From contig NC_091050.1 in the NCBI RefSeq assembly GCF_963966145.1, positions 5,022,001 to 5,086,000 on the forward strand: DNA of 64,000 nt, written 5' to 3'. Position numbers and translations under genes: made by a program. The notes under the pieces were generated by a model, which worked only from the letters and a program-made list of their open reading frames with translations, did not search any database and was not told the DNA's origin. Of this stretch, positions 23,001 through 36,200 are shown piece after piece (the first letter of the stretch is position 1; each line of letters opens with the position of its first letter). The stretch comes from Tenebrio molitor. Taxonomy: Eukaryota; Arthropoda; Insecta; Coleoptera; Tenebrionidae.

Positions 23001-24827
23001 TTATATAAATTGCAATTTTTTGAAGTGACAGAAAAATGATGTCCGAAATTCCGTGTCTCTATCTGTACACCACTGATATCACGTTAGGAAGAATAGTAAA
23101 AGTTTTCAAGTGCAACGCAAAAAAGATGCAAAAAGTTTTGTTATCGCGGGTGCTAGTACCGCGTTTTCATTCATAATATTCTTACACGTTTTTGCGACTT
23201 CGTGTTCATTCACATAACTCTGTTTTTAAAGCGTTTTTGTGGCTATTCATATTTCGATTTATTAGAGCTTCCAGAAACGTCTCTTCGGGATAGAATTAAG
23301 TGAAATTGAACTTTATGAATTTAAAATGTTTAACCACATTTTCGGTTTAATCACTTATTGACGATACTATGGTTTACATAATGTATTATGTTATGATTCA
23401 TTTCAATATCTGTCTGTATACTGGGTGCGCCAAAATTCGCGGAACAACTCAATGGGGCAATATCAACTGATTGCCATTTTCTTTTCTTCTTGATACTAAC
23501 CTAATCAATTTTCCTTCTTTCACTTGTTCAAGTGAGGGACTAAAATATGCTCTGATTTAGGAGTTTTTTTTTTAGTTTCAAAAATGTGCATTTTGGACGG
23601 CTTTCAATTTATTGTTTTAATTTGTGGATTTTCATATTAATTTTTTTCCTGGAAACTTCGACGTGAAATTGGATTTTCACTATCACCCTGTCTTTATTTT
23701 TAAAAATTGATATCCTAGAACCATCGGTCCAAAGGTTATACATAGTATAATTTGTGAATTGAAAAATATGTGATAATTTATTTTGATTGACATTTTTTGT
23801 CATACTATGGGACATAACTTTTTTGAAGAACACGCTGTATATTCTTGTTATTCATACGTAATCATTACAATAAACTAACGTAGGTACGTCAATGTAGTTG
23901 ATATCACCTGGAAGATTAACGTTGTCAAGCTCCATGACCACAGTAAAGTATGACGCACAATGTTACGGAACTCTTTTGTTGTCGTCATAATACGAGTGTG
24001 AATGGTGAATGTCAAACTTATGTAAATCAGTTGTCAATTATTGCATTGCCAGTAAAACCTGGAGGCAAATAGTGTGCAAGTAATTTTTGTAAATTATAGA
24101 ATATCTTGGGTGGTGTACACCCTCTTCTTCATGGTAGGTGTCTGTTTTTTCTCTTCTTAAGTTAAAAAAGTATGCCCCAAAAACGTCTGACTGGGTTGAA
24201 TCCCAAAACAAACGGTTATGTTGTTCGTAAGAGAAAAACGAAATTGACAAGAAAGTCAGGTAGGAAGCATGCAAAACGTGCTCTATATTACTGATATGTA
24301 ATGTAGGCTTCTAGTTTTAACGACCCCATGATTAGGTGGTTTAACATTGTGATCTTTCACTAACAGGGTTGTCAAGTAACCTATATTTCTGAGCACTTAT
24401 TGCATGTTGATTTTTAATTTCATTAACAAAAATTTTACTGAACAATGACAAAGGTGTTGAAACGTAGACCTCATTCATTTATTTTCTTTGCAACTCCATC
24501 AGTGCTATATATTTTTTTTAATTCTTTTTTTATTGGTTACGATATATCTGGTTACTTAATATTAACATAAGTAAATTTTGCAGTTTTGCACACACTTGAG
24601 GAATGGCTGTAAATCATATTTTAGATTGAAAGCAATTTAGTGCATACATATAAAAGTAAACTGGATGGTAATAATAAACGATTTATCTATTTCACTTGTA
24701 TTCGATGATGTTTGAATAGCGTTATCTTTGAATAACAAAACACAATATTACACCAATCTAACTGAGTGTGAATCGAGGCAGTTGGTGTTGTAAAGATTGT
24801 AAATTTTATTAAATTTTAGTATTGAAA
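23001..24827. other. Intergenic region upstream of PKI gene
   Basis: AT-rich. A transposon-type end (ACTGGGTGCGCCAAAATTCG) occurs near 23419. No exon is recognised. The last few hundred bases should hold the PKI promoter and possibly a 5' UTR exon, since TTTTAG at 24814-24819 looks like an acceptor. Confidence 0.45.
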
Positions 24828-25091
24828 ATGCTGGCGGTAATGGAGGCGGCACAGAATACTAATCCCACCCAGGCCGATGGAACAACTCCTCCAACACCTG
24901 AAACTGAGGAAACGAGACCGCAGGATTTTTTACAGTCAGGACGGACAGGTAGACGCAATGCTTTGGCCAACATATTGGGAGAACATGCGATTGTAACAAG
25001 CTCGGATTTACCATCACAGTTAGAAGCACTGACAACAAAGGACAAATCGGATAATTCGCAAAATAATGCAGCAAGTACAAGTAAAAGCTGA
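24828..25091 (+). CDS. cAMP-dependent protein kinase inhibitor (PKI)
   Basis: Small heat-stable inhibitor that blocks the catalytic subunit of protein kinase A by mimicking its substrate. 87 residues against about 76 in vertebrates. The pseudosubstrate core QDFLQSGRTGRRNALANILG (about residues 34-53) keeps the essential RRNA; the residue in the phosphoacceptor place is Ala, so it cannot be phosphorylated. A leucine-rich stretch (LGEHAIVTSSDLPSQLEAL) follows, where vertebrate PKI has a nuclear export signal. The rest is low-complexity Thr, Pro, Asn and Ser. The ATG at 24828 follows a TTTTAG acceptor-like site, so an upstream non-coding exon is likely. A 3' UTR of about 0.8 kb runs to AATAAA at 25853. 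Confidence 0.85.
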   Translation: MLAVMEAAQNTNPTQADGTTPPTPETEETRPQDFLQSGRTGRRNALANILGEHAIVTSSDLPSQLEALTTKDKSDNSQNNAASTSKS

Positions 25092-25852
25092 AGAAACTAT
25101 TGGTGATGGAAAGAAGAGTAATATTACAGCAATTTCTTTTTTATAATCATAATTACTAGTCCTAGTGGCTAACTGAGGAAGGGAAGTACAAATATTTAAT
25201 TTCTCAAATTAGTTTCATCAGATGTGGAACACATACTGTCTGTTGATAAGGCCTAGAAATACTCATTCATTTTGTTGGGTAACTATACATAAAACCTTCA
25301 TGTTTGTTACAGTAGAAATTAGGAAATTAATTTAACAAAAACGTTAATTTTTTATTTGGATTATTACATTCAAACAAGGAGGGCCAGTGTTTTTCAAGTC
25401 CAAAGATGGAGTCAATGTAGGTGTTCAACTGCATAATCATGTCTCACTATATTTAGTAACAAAAACTGACAATAGATCTGATTATTAGATCTTTCTTCTT
25501 ATAAATGTTTTACATAAGTAAACCTGTTTCTTGCACACAGTCACAGTATTAATGTTGTTTATGAGATTGGCCTAATTAATTTATTTAGCAACGATATTTG
25601 TGATATTATTTATTTATTTAAAAAATATGTATATTAGTATTTTAGCGTCATATCTTTGTGTGATACATTTGTTTTTTTTTTGTTTATTTATTGTTATAAT
25701 GTTGTGAAAAAATCACATTCATTTCGGGGGACGGAATCTTTGTATACTGCTCAAATAATTGCTACGGGCAGTTTATTAAAAACGTGCACCTAGTCATACA
25801 TAAAAAAGATAACCACTTCAAAATTGTCAATACTATATTTGTATAGAAACAC

Positions 25853-25858
25853 AATAAA
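25853..25858 (+). terminator. Poly(A) signal of PKI gene
   Basis: AATAAA about 760 nt after the PKI stop. It faces the TMTC4 signal 22 bp away on the other strand. Confidence 0.6.
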
Positions 25859-25880
25859 TTAATTGGATAAAAGGAGTGAT

Positions 25881-25886
25881 TTTATT
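25881..25886 (-). terminator. Poly(A) signal of TMTC4
   Basis: AATAAA on the minus strand, only 16-21 nt past the TMTC4 stop codon, giving a very short 3' UTR. Confidence 0.6.
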
Positions 25887-25901
25887 GCTTTCCGATTATA
25901 A

Positions 25902-28795
25902 CTATTTTTGAGCACTTAAAAGTTTTCGAAGGTTTAACTCGGTCGTTTTCATGTTGGGATCAATTTGAAGTGCTTTTTTGTACATATCACGAGCCTTATC
26001 AATTTTACCCCACCTATGATATAAAACCCCTGCAAACAATGTAATCCATAACGATTTGATAAGGTCAGTTATTAGCTACTGTATTTACCTAAATTAGAAT
26101 GATATAGAGCGTTGCCCGGATTCAGATTTATTGCTTCTAAGAAATGCCCTTCAGCTTTTTCAAATTGTTGAACCTTTCCTAAAGTATTGGCAATGCTGAA
26201 ATGTAGCGCAGGAGATTTAGGGTTGTGAATCAAGGCAGTCGTTCCTAATTCCAACACCTTCTCGTAGTCCCGCATGCTATCCAAAAGTACCAAAGTGTTA
26301 CTCCAAGCAGCCACATGAGTTGGACGATACAATACCGCCATTTCCCACGCTTGCAAAGCTTCATCATTTCGTTTCTGATCTAAATACTAGTAAAAAAATT
26401 GTCAGTCGGCAAAATGAAAAAATTGTCTATCAAATACCAAATTGCCTAGATTGTAGTAACAGTCGGGATATTTATTCCTGTGCATAATTGCTGTTTTGTA
26501 ACAATGTTCGGCCTCTTCGGTTTTGTTCAAATTTGTCAAAACTATTCCCAAATTCATCCATGCAGCTGCAAAATTCGGTCTGAAATAAAATTTCAATATT
26601 GTTGTTCCGTTCATTGACCACAGATTACCTAACGTCAAGTGCCCTTCGCAGTAAAACCTCAGCTTCCTCAAACTTTTTGTCTTCTCTCAACAAATTCGCC
26701 AAATTATTCATAGCCTGTTCATAATTAGGATTGAGATCTATAGCTTTCCTATATTCGTACAAGGCTAATACTTTGTTGTTGTTGTCTCCGGCAATTTTTG
26801 CTATGTTATAGTGAACTTTCGCATTCAGTGGACACACATCTAACGCCGAGGCAAATAATCTCTCCTCCATGAGCCAGTTTGAGTTGCGCTGAATTGAGCG
26901 AATTGTGAATATTGCGCACACTAAATAAAAATACAAAACTGTAGTCTGCAACAAAACATACTAAAAATGGCCATTTTGACACAAATTTTAAATTACCGAT
27001 TTGTAACTCGGTGCCAAGTTTTCAATTTTTTTGAGTCCAATCACAACCAACAGACAAAATCCGGCACTTGGTAATAGTAAAGTACGCTCGGCTATTACGA
27101 ATCCTACTTTTAAAAATAAATTTGACGCGGGTAGAAACGGCAGTACCATTAAACTAATCGCCATGATCCTAGTATCTCTGAAACCTTCATTGTACAATAT
27201 GATCAACGAAAAAAGAGATAAGAGGCGGCAATAGAAAACAGAATTTCTGAAAACGTGTGACGTAACATAATAAACTGTAACTTGTCATTTGCGTGAATTT
27301 TATTTCAAAAATTCTTTTCACTCTAAAATACAAAATATTCACGACAAAATCATATTTTCGAAATAAAAACAAATAAAGCGATGAATGGGTTTACCATTCA
27401 CACTTTTTATTGGAGTTTTTCGTAAAACCTCTCATTATCGCTATTACGGCACAGATTTTCTTTTCCAAGCCATCTCTAATTTCTTATTTTTCAAAAAAAT
27501 GCTCTTACAAAATTCTGGTTTCAATCACTTTTGCAGCGATTGTGTAAATCGAGAAAATACCAATTATCCAGAATATTAAAACGAAGGCTATTCTTGCGTC
27601 GTAAACACTTTCAATCAAGGGAATACAACCCATAGACCAATCAAAACACAACCACTGAGGCCACAATAATAACAAAAAATTTATAAAATAAGTGTAATTA
27701 TACGAAAATATCTGTAACAAGGAAGAGAGTGAGAAATTCTTGTTGGGTGAAAACTTTACCCTTATATAAATATTGTCGGCGTATGCAGCTGGATTGTCTA
27801 TACTTGTAAATGTAGGACCTTCAAAATGCATCACTTTAAACCGGTAATATAATATTACTACTCCTGTCGTGACTAAGACAATGATTCGAAGGAAAAAGTA
27901 TACATCAAAAATATCGAGCCAATTCTTTTTCCTCTTTTTTATTGCAAATATATCGTAGACCATACATACTGCCTGGAATATAGTAGCTTTTACTTATACA
28001 CAAATACGTAATGAAACGAATGAAATATTACCAAAACTGTTAATGCAGTTTCTTTACACAAAACAGCTGCAGCTGTAGACACTATGACCAACGCAAATAA
28101 TAAAAGTGATTTTGTACTTAGTACTTTATCATATAATAATATCACAATAAAAAACAAAATTGAACATAAAATGTCAGCTCTACCCACTAGTCCTGCTACA
28201 CATTCTGTGTGAATAGGATGCACAGTAAATAATAAACTTGATAAATAGGCAGTATCATTTACATTTTTTTCTGATTTTTTCTTTCTTAAAAATAATTCAA
28301 ATACTGGAATGGTAAGTAAACACAATAACCCATAAAGAATCACATTAGTTGCATGAAACTGGAATGCATCTAGTTTATTGTTGGAATATAATACATTTAA
28401 TCTAAAAATGAATGTGCAAGTTTCGTATTTAGATTAATGAATAAATTTATATTGATACCTACCTATATGATAATACAGTGAGAGGCCTATATGATTTGTG
28501 GCTGCTATTGAGTGAAATGTCACTTCCCCAAAAATCATTTCGAAAAATTTCCTTTAATGGAATGTAAGGCATCACATCTTTGTTTTTCACTATTGCTTCA
28601 GTGTCATCAAATACAAATGAACCCCACAAAGTGTTACAGTAACATATGAACGCAGCTACAGATATTGTTACGTATTTTTTTGATTTTTCCTAAAAATTCA
28701 TTTGCATAAATTATAAATGAAACATTATGCATAAGAAATAGAATATTTGTGTTGAATAGTAGCAGTACTTGATTTATTAACAGTTAACATACCAT
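25902..28795 (-). CDS. TMTC4: TMTC4-type transmembrane TPR protein (O-mannosyltransferase family)
   Basis: ER multi-pass membrane protein of the TMTC family, known for O-mannosylation of cadherin domains. Exons: 28793-28795 (ATG only), 28463-28689, 28032-28401, 27509-27972, 26997-27177, 26629-26945, 26438-26579, 26089-26386 and 25902-26029; 709 residues. The N-terminal part carries WGSFVFDDTEAIVKN, SYRPLTVLSYRLN, FTVHPIHTECVAGLVGRAD and CKETALTVLAVC. Next come the DUF1736 region (SIDNPAAYADN, DWSMGCIPL) and LPFLPASNLFLKVGFVIAER. From about residue 430 there are roughly eight TPR repeats. Family hallmarks such as the DD pair in the first luminal loop are present. The start exon carrying only the ATG is unusual but keeps frame. 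TMTC4 is the closest of the four paralogues from memory. Confidence 0.9.
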
Positions 28796-28944
28796 TTTAG
28801 TACAAGTTAATTTATAATTTTACGAATTTTTAAATTTGTATCCGGCAACAACTTTCTAACATCAACAAAACTTCATAACCTCAAAAATCAATACATATAA
28901 TTGGCTTGGCTATGATATCCTTGTGTTATAATTTTGTACACCCT

Positions 28945-28958
28945 GTTGTCTAGGCAAC
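28945..28958. promoter_or_regulatory. X-box-like RFX site upstream of TMTC4
   Basis: GTTGTCTAGGCAAC fits the RFX X-box consensus (two half sites GTTGYC and GGCAAC with a 2-nt spacer). It lies 150 nt upstream of the TMTC4 ATG. Prediction only. Confidence 0.45.
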
Positions 28959-28993
28959 TTATAAATAAATAACATAAATAGTTGAGTGGCATT

Positions 28994-29252
28994 TAGTTAT
29001 GAAAGTCATACTTTTTTTCATGAATTTGCTGTTTGATTAACGAGGGCGTAACCCGAGTTAATCAAGCAAATGAGTGAAAAAAAAATTTTACACGATATTT
29101 TTTTGCAATCCTATTGTAAGTTGAGAAATTTGGCCTAAAACATAGACCTAAAAGGATTTATGCAAAATTCAAAAAAAAGTAGGTACCTATACTTTGACAA
29201 TAATCTCCAAGGAGATGGAATAAAATGATAAGAAAAGTACGACTTTCATTAC
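28994..29252. mobile_element. MITE family D, copy 1
   Basis: Ends GTTATGAAAGTCATACTTTT and AAAAGTACGACTTTCATTAC are near-perfect inverted repeats. A second copy in inverted orientation lies at 31336-31557 in the Pgd second intron. Confidence 0.75.
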
Positions 29253-30057
29253 GACTTTTCGTTTCAAAAAGTACTATGTACTTTTTTTTATTATACCGCC
29301 GTAAAAATAATGTTTTCGTTCAGTGCACAACATATTAGACCAGCATTACATTAATTTCCTTAACATACAGTACGATTTATTTTTGATAATGCACATTACA
29401 CAAACAAAAAATTTAGTTTACGTAAAAGCGTAGTATTCCACCTTTTCTAAACTTAATTTGATCAGTTACATTAATTTTTCATTTTAAATTGTATAAATGA
29501 CTACATGTGGAAGCAAAACACATGATTTATTTTTGATAGATCATTGATTTTTTTACCACAATGATTTTGATTGGTAATATATCTTATTACCCACACCACA
29601 CTATGTGGCCTGATCAAAACTACCAGTGGCTGTAGTTACATATTTAAATTCCAAAAATCAACAAACTTATCGTAAAATAATTATCTTCAGATATCACGAT
29701 GACCATGAGTGACTTGCGTGATATTCAGGTTGCATATATGAGTTGCAGGGTTGCATAGTCTCAGAGTCAGCAACATGGACTGGATTTTTTTTCAGAAAGT
29801 AGTAGGTAACGTTTTCGATGATCATAAGTGATATCACAATCATCCAAATGTATTTTATCATTGACCTTCAATATTCACATTCAATGTGACTTTCCACAAC
29901 CACTAAAAGATAGAGGGGCATGGGTATGATACCGTCGGTTCGTCAAGTTTTAACAATTAACGAATGAGACGACGGTTTTTCAGTTTATAATCGAAGTTGA
30001 GAGTGTGTGCGCTGGTGCATATAGTCCGTACTTAATTCACCGAATATTATTGGCACT

Positions 30058-32851
30058 ATGGCCCAAGGGTAAATCTTTTTATGTATTATATTTCGTATTG
30101 GTAATGACTTTCACCGTTCACCGTTAAATGTCATTTTTCGAAAATTGTTTTTCTTTGGTTTTTCATTGGTTAGTTTTTGCTACATCATTACGAAGCGGAG
30201 GTGGGGAGGGGTCGCATGAGATGTGCGCTTCGAAAGAAAAAGTGAATAATCATTAAACAAAATATACAGTTATTTGTTAACTTTCTCATTTTTTTTTATG
30301 ATTATAATTTTACTGAATATAACCTCTGTGTAAACGTAATTGCTAATTGATACAATTTTTCAAAATCATCATTATAAATTTTAATCTGTTGATACATTAT
30401 CTGTATGAAATAAAACATGAAAAGGTGAAAAAGTAAAAGTGGAGCACTTTATTATGGCACAATGTGAAGGTCAAATCAAATGCAAGACATTACAAAACCT
30501 TTTCCAATTGCATTAGCAAATTAAGATGAAATGGTTACAATTTTTCAGAAAAGGAGATATCGGGCTAATCGGATTGGCCGTTATGGGCCAGAATTTAATT
30601 TTAAATATGGCAGACCACGGCTTCACAGTGGTAGCATTCAACCGATCAGTGGAAAAGGTTCACGCTTTTCTAGCCAATGAGGCCAAGGGAAAGAGCATTC
30701 TCGGCGCTGAATCAATTCAAGATTTAGTCTCAAAATTAAAATCTCCAAGGCGTATAATGTTGTTGGTCAAAGCTGGAGCTGCTGTGGACAGTTTTATAGA
30801 ACAGCTAGTACCCCATCTAGAAAAAGGCGACATCATTATTGACGGCGGAAACTCCGAATATTCCGATTCGGAACGACGCTGCAAAGATTTGCAAGTTAAA
30901 GGCATCAGGTTCGTCGGAGCTGGAGTTTCTGGAGGCGAAGATGGAGCTAGATATGGACCTAGTTTGATGCCCGGAGGGAACAAGGAAGCCTGGCCATATA
31001 TCAAAGATATTTTTCAAAGTATTGCTGCAAAATCTGATGGACAGCCTTGCTGTGACTGGGTTGGAAATGAGGGTGCTGGTCATTTTGTCAAGATGGTACA
31101 TAATGGCATTGAGTATGGGGACATGCAATTGATTGGTGAAGTCTATCATCTCATGTTGGCTATAGGAATTAACCAGGAACAGATGGCCAACACTTTTGAG
31201 GAATGGAATAAAGGAGAGCTTGACAGTTTTCTCATTGACATCACCAAAGACATCTTGAAATTTAAAGATTCAGATGGTAGTTAATTTTTTTTTTTTCATA
31301 TTGATTATGCAAGTTTACTTTTTTTAACGAAAAATCGTAATGAAAGTAGTACTTTTTCAATCATTGTATTCCATTCATTGTCAAAGAATATCTATATGTA
31401 GTAGGTTTTTATCTTGCATAAATTCTTTTAGGCCAAAATTCTCAATTTACAACAATATGCAAAAAAATGTGTACAACACGTTATGAAAGTTTTTTTTTCA
31501 CTCATTTGCTTGAATCAAACTGCAAATTCATGAAAAAAAAGTATGACTTTCATAACTAGTTGTACAACAGTATATTTATAAAGTGTCAACATTCACAGCT
31601 CTTAACTGTTACTACATCAGCCTATCATTCTACAAAGTTTTGATTTAAATAAGATTTGATGTTCGAATGTCATGTCTGTGATAGTGCAGTCAAGATTAGT
31701 GCATATTCACTCAACAGCAATAGATAAAAAAAATTAACTGACATTTCGCTTGGTTCCAAGATATACTTTTGATATTTACATTATTTAGTGGGCGTTGTCC
31801 TTATTAATGTTCACAAATTTATGATGAAAAAAAAAACTGTCACCTGCATTTTTACAGTTTGAGATACTACTTTCTATTACTTCTGCAAATTTTAAATTCG
31901 TTATTTCTTATAACTTTGATAATGAAAAAAAAATGTAATTGCGATATATCACACTACACAAACATTTAAAAACAAAGATAATTGCATGTTCACTTTTTCG
32001 ACTAATTGTACTAAAACTTGAATGTTTTACTCATTTAGGAAAATATCTTTTGCCGAAAATCAGGGATACAGCCGGTCAGAAGGGTACAGGAAAATGGACG
32101 GCGATTGCAGCCTTGAACTACGGTATGCCCTTAACACTGATAGGCGAAGCAGTTTTTAGTCGTTGTCTTTCGGCGCTTAAAAACGAACGGCAAAAAGCCA
32201 GTCAAGTGCTTCCAGGCCCAAGTAAGAAGTTTTCAGGAGACATTAAAACATTTTTAGAAGACATCCGCCAGGTACTCTTACAAAAACTATAGGGATTTGT
32301 AAATAACTTTGTCACGTTTATGTAGGCCCTTTATGCAAGCAAAATTGTGTCATATGCGCAGGGATTCATGCTTTTGCGTGAAGCTGCTGCAGTGCACAAT
32401 TGGGACCTAGATTACGGTTCCATTGCCTTAATGTGGAGAGGAGGATGCATTATTAGATCGGTTTTCTTGGGCCAGATAAAGGCGGCTTTTGATAAAGACC
32501 CTAATCTTCGTTCTTTGCTCCTGGCTCCTTTCTTCCTTGATGCCATTACTAAAGCCCAAAATGGTTGGCGAAACGTGGTTGCAACAGCTATTAATCTAGG
32601 TTAGAGATACACAAGTTGTTTAATGAAACTAAAAATTTTTTTGTTAAGGTATTCCAACTCCAGCCTTAAGCACCGCTTTGGCATTTTATGATGGATATCG
32701 CTCAGAACGTCTTCCAGCCAATCTCCTACAAGCTCAACGTGACTATTTTGGTGCACATACTTACGAACTGCTGGGAAAAGAGGGCACATTTGTTCACACT
32801 AATTGGACCGGTCACGGTGGAAATGTATCTGCTTCAACTTACGATGCTTAA
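30058..32851 (+). CDS. Pgd: 6-phosphogluconate dehydrogenase, decarboxylating
   Basis: Cytosolic oxidative pentose-phosphate enzyme turning 6-phosphogluconate and NADP+ into ribulose-5-phosphate, CO2 and NADPH. Exons: 30058-30068, 30549-31276, 32039-32271, 32326-32599 and 32649-32851; 482 residues, matching the family (about 481-483). The NADP fold GLAVMGQNLILNMA lies at residues 12-25, the substrate signature VGAGVSGGEDGARYGPSLMP near 130, and the catalytic lysine stretch HFVKMVHNGIEYGDMQ near 185. The C-terminal helical domain includes DTAGQKGTGKW, YAQGFMLLREAA and WRGGCIIRS. The tail ends FVHTNWTGHGGNVSASTYDA. The first coding exon is only 11 nt (MAQG), so the first in-frame ATG of exon 2 is not the start. 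The AATAAA at 32869 is the likely poly(A) signal. Confidence 0.96.
31336..31557. mobile_element. MITE family D, copy 2
   Basis: Inverted copy of 28994-29252 lying in Pgd intron 2. Shared interior blocks include CATAAATTCTTTTAGGCC and the ends GTAATGAAAGTAGTACTTTT / AAAAGTATGACTTTCATAAC. Confidence 0.75.
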
Positions 32852-32868
32852 GGATAAAATATAATTCC

Positions 32869-32874
32869 AATAAA
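32869..32874 (+). terminator. Poly(A) signal of Pgd
   Basis: AATAAA 18 nt after the stop codon, facing the 3' end of IRP1 on the other strand. Confidence 0.6.
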
Positions 32875-33259
32875 TTATTATTTATATCTCTATTTTTCCA
32901 GTGCTTTTTAAGGTTGTAGTTATTTTAATACAGTATTGTTTTAAAAATTGCCTTTTATTTATTATAAAAAGTATAACATTGTTAGAACATTTAATAACTA
33001 AGTAAACAAGCCCGCAGAAAAACGAAAAAATAACCCTCCTTTTGAGCTTAGTCTGACAGTGTTAAGGATAGCATTAACTACTACTACAACTCCAATACAC
33101 TTGTAATTTTTTTGTACTTAAATCATAAGCAAAATAACAAAATATAAAATTTAACAATTCCAATTCATCATAATTATATTACGATATACTTGTAAAATTA
33201 TATAAAAATATACCGCAACCCTAAATCAATGCTTTGGTCAACTCCGAATACGAATGTGG

Positions 33260-36200
33260 CTACGCTACTATTTTTCTGATCATGTAATTCAAAATACCTC
33301 CGTGTTTGTAGAATAGTAGATCCACTTCCGTATCAAATCGTAAAATAACATTAAAATCTTTTCCCGCATTTGTCGAAATCTTGATGTGTTGTCCTGGTTT
33401 CATTTCATTGGGTAATTCAATCGTGTAATCTTCTTTTCCTGTCAGACCAAGAGTTTCAGCAGTTTCGTTTGGTAAAAACTGCAGAGGAATGATTCCCATG
33501 CCCACTAAGTTTGATCGATGGATGCGCTCAAAAGATTCTGCAATAACCGCTCGAACACCCTACAAAAATGCAACACACTTTGGTAAAGAAAAACTAATTT
33601 TTTAATGAGCACAGCTCGAAGTCATTACGCAAGACAAAATAAGCCGTGCGGATTCGACAATTTTCTCAAAAAATTAGCTTTAAAAAGCAGCACGCACATT
33701 TCTACTCGCATTTGCGAACATCTCCAAACTGTAGAGTTCATATTATCGAAAACTTGGGTTAAAAAAGAAATTTTATACCTACAAACAAGTGAGAGCGCGA
33801 ATTTTAGATAATCCAAACAAAACAGTTCTGTGCTTAATTAATTAATTAATGATCCCTACAATATAAGAGCTAAGGTTAAATACCACACACGTATCTGGTA
33901 CCTATTTCATCAATAAACCCAATTTGTGTTTACAGTAATTCATACTGATATTTTACATATGAAAATGTATCTTTCAAATTTCTCAAAATTCAACATTTCG
34001 CTCTTGGGATAATCATCCATTGAGCGAAAGAGTGAGTGAAAATGTTTTTATGTGATAAAAACTACAATTTTTTTGAAGAAAAAACGATCGATGTTCTAAT
34101 ACATGGTACTAACACTTCACTGTTCGTGATCAAGAATAATGAATTTTAATGAAATAACAGAGATACATGCATGTATTTCAACAGGTTCAGTAAAATAAAA
34201 AATGGTTTTGGTTTGAGAAGGGTTCTTATATGAGACACAGTTATATACTAACATTTGACGATGCCACTCATGTAAGATAACTTCTGCGAATCGTTATTCT
34301 GTGGTGATATATAATAAATAATGGTAAAACTGAGTCATCCATGCGTTTTCGATGTTTTTATTTTTCACAGTCGCTGCTGACCATAAATATCTTGAAACAT
34401 TCGGTACTTGATACATTTAAGAAAACTGTATTTTTATTTTGCTAATAACAAATAATTTATTTGACTACAATTTAGACGGTCATAAATTCAGGCAACAGTA
34501 CCTTAGTCCCCATAAGGGGCAGGTAAAGATTTCTAATCCACTAGGGGCCTATTGTAATTTATACTATTTCTATCCGAACCCCAATAATTACTTACACCAA
34601 AGAATAAATATTACCAAGAATTGGTAACCTCTTCAAAATGGTGACGAAAAAATGTAAACAAAATAAAGATCAGATCTCGGCTACTTTTGTAGCAAGGAGG
34701 TAGTCACGGGGTATTAAATGTCAACTGGGTACACATGCGCGGCCCGCATGTTACTTTATGTAAATGCAAATTGGAATTATATTTGGTAAAATATGTATAT
34801 ACCAAGAACTACTTACGGCTAATGGTAGTATAATGATAACGATAATGACTTACCAGTAAGTAAGGACCCTTCGCAGCCCAATCTCTACTAGAGCCAGATC
34901 CATAATCCTTTCCTGCAATTATGATAAGTGGGGTTTGAGATGCTTTGTAACGTTCAGCACAGTCGAACACGTCCATCTACAAAACATTTAGCATCACACC
35001 GTCACCAAAAAATATATTTACATACGTTACAAAAAAAAAAAAAAAGTTTCACGAACGATATACTCGTATGTAGTTCTCAAGATCTTTTAAACTCTTTATT
35101 TTGAGCATTAGAACAAGATTACGAATAGTTGATAAAAAATGGGTTACTTTATTATATACCATTATTGTTCTTTTGAAGAATATATGACGTATGTATTTAA
35201 AATTTACAAAAAAATTTATCATAGGCCATACGTTTTAGTCGGCATTAGCATCAAAATAACCATCGACAAATATTCCATGAAAAATAAAATACTCACTTCT
35301 TCATTTGTTGGTAAATACAAAGTCTTCGGTCCAGCTTTACTCATAAATTTGTTAACAATTCGAATGTTTGCGAACGTTCCTCTAGCCATAACGGCATCAT
35401 TGCCTCGCCTTGATCCATACGAATTAAATTCTCTCGGGGTCAAACCATTCTGTGCCAAATATCTAGCAGCGGGACTATTTCGTCCAATTGATCCAGCAGG
35501 ACTTATGTGATCCGTAGTTACAGAATCACCTAAGAAAAGCAGCACTCTTGCGCCACTGATTCGTACAGATGGCGGCAAATCTTTGGTCATTCCGTCGAAA
35601 AATGGAGGTTTTTTTATGTAAGTTGAACTCTCCGACCACGGATATAATTTTCCCGATGGAGCATTTAAAGCCTGCCAACTTGAAGAACCCAGTTGGATTC
35701 GGGAATAAACTTGCTGGAACATCGCCGGAATGACATGCTGTTGTTCGACAACCTGGATTTCTTTACGCGTAGGCCAGATATCCCTCAAAAATACCGGCTT
35801 ACCATCCGGACGCTTTCCTAGAGGTTCTCTTTCGAAATCTATGTCCACGGTTCCAGCTATTGCGTATGCGATAACCAACAATGGACTTGCCAAATAATTG
35901 GCTCTTGTATTGGGATGAATTCGACCTTCGAAATTTCTGTTACCGGACAGAACTCCACAACAAACCAGATCATTTTGTTCGATGGCATTAACGATATTTT
36001 CATCTATTCCGCCGCTGTTGCCTATACATGTCATGCAACCGTAACCGACGATGTCAAAGCCGAGCTGAGTGAGAGCGTCGATTACTTTCGATTCTTGTAA
36101 ATAATAAGTAACGACGCCAGAGCCTGGTGAAAGGCTAGTCTTGATGTATGGAGCTACGGTAAGACCGGCGGCGACGGCATTCTTTGCCAGCAGTCCAGCG

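Larger units (their letters stand above)
28796..30057. other. Divergent spacer between TMTC4 and Pgd
   Basis: About 1.26 kb with both promoters. It holds the X-box-like site near 28945 and a family D MITE at 28994-29252. No exon seen apart from 5' UTRs. Confidence 0.6.

Noticed and set aside
34439..34627. 62-codon plus-strand frame in an IRP1 intron
   Set aside because: No motif and antisense to the host intron; looks random.
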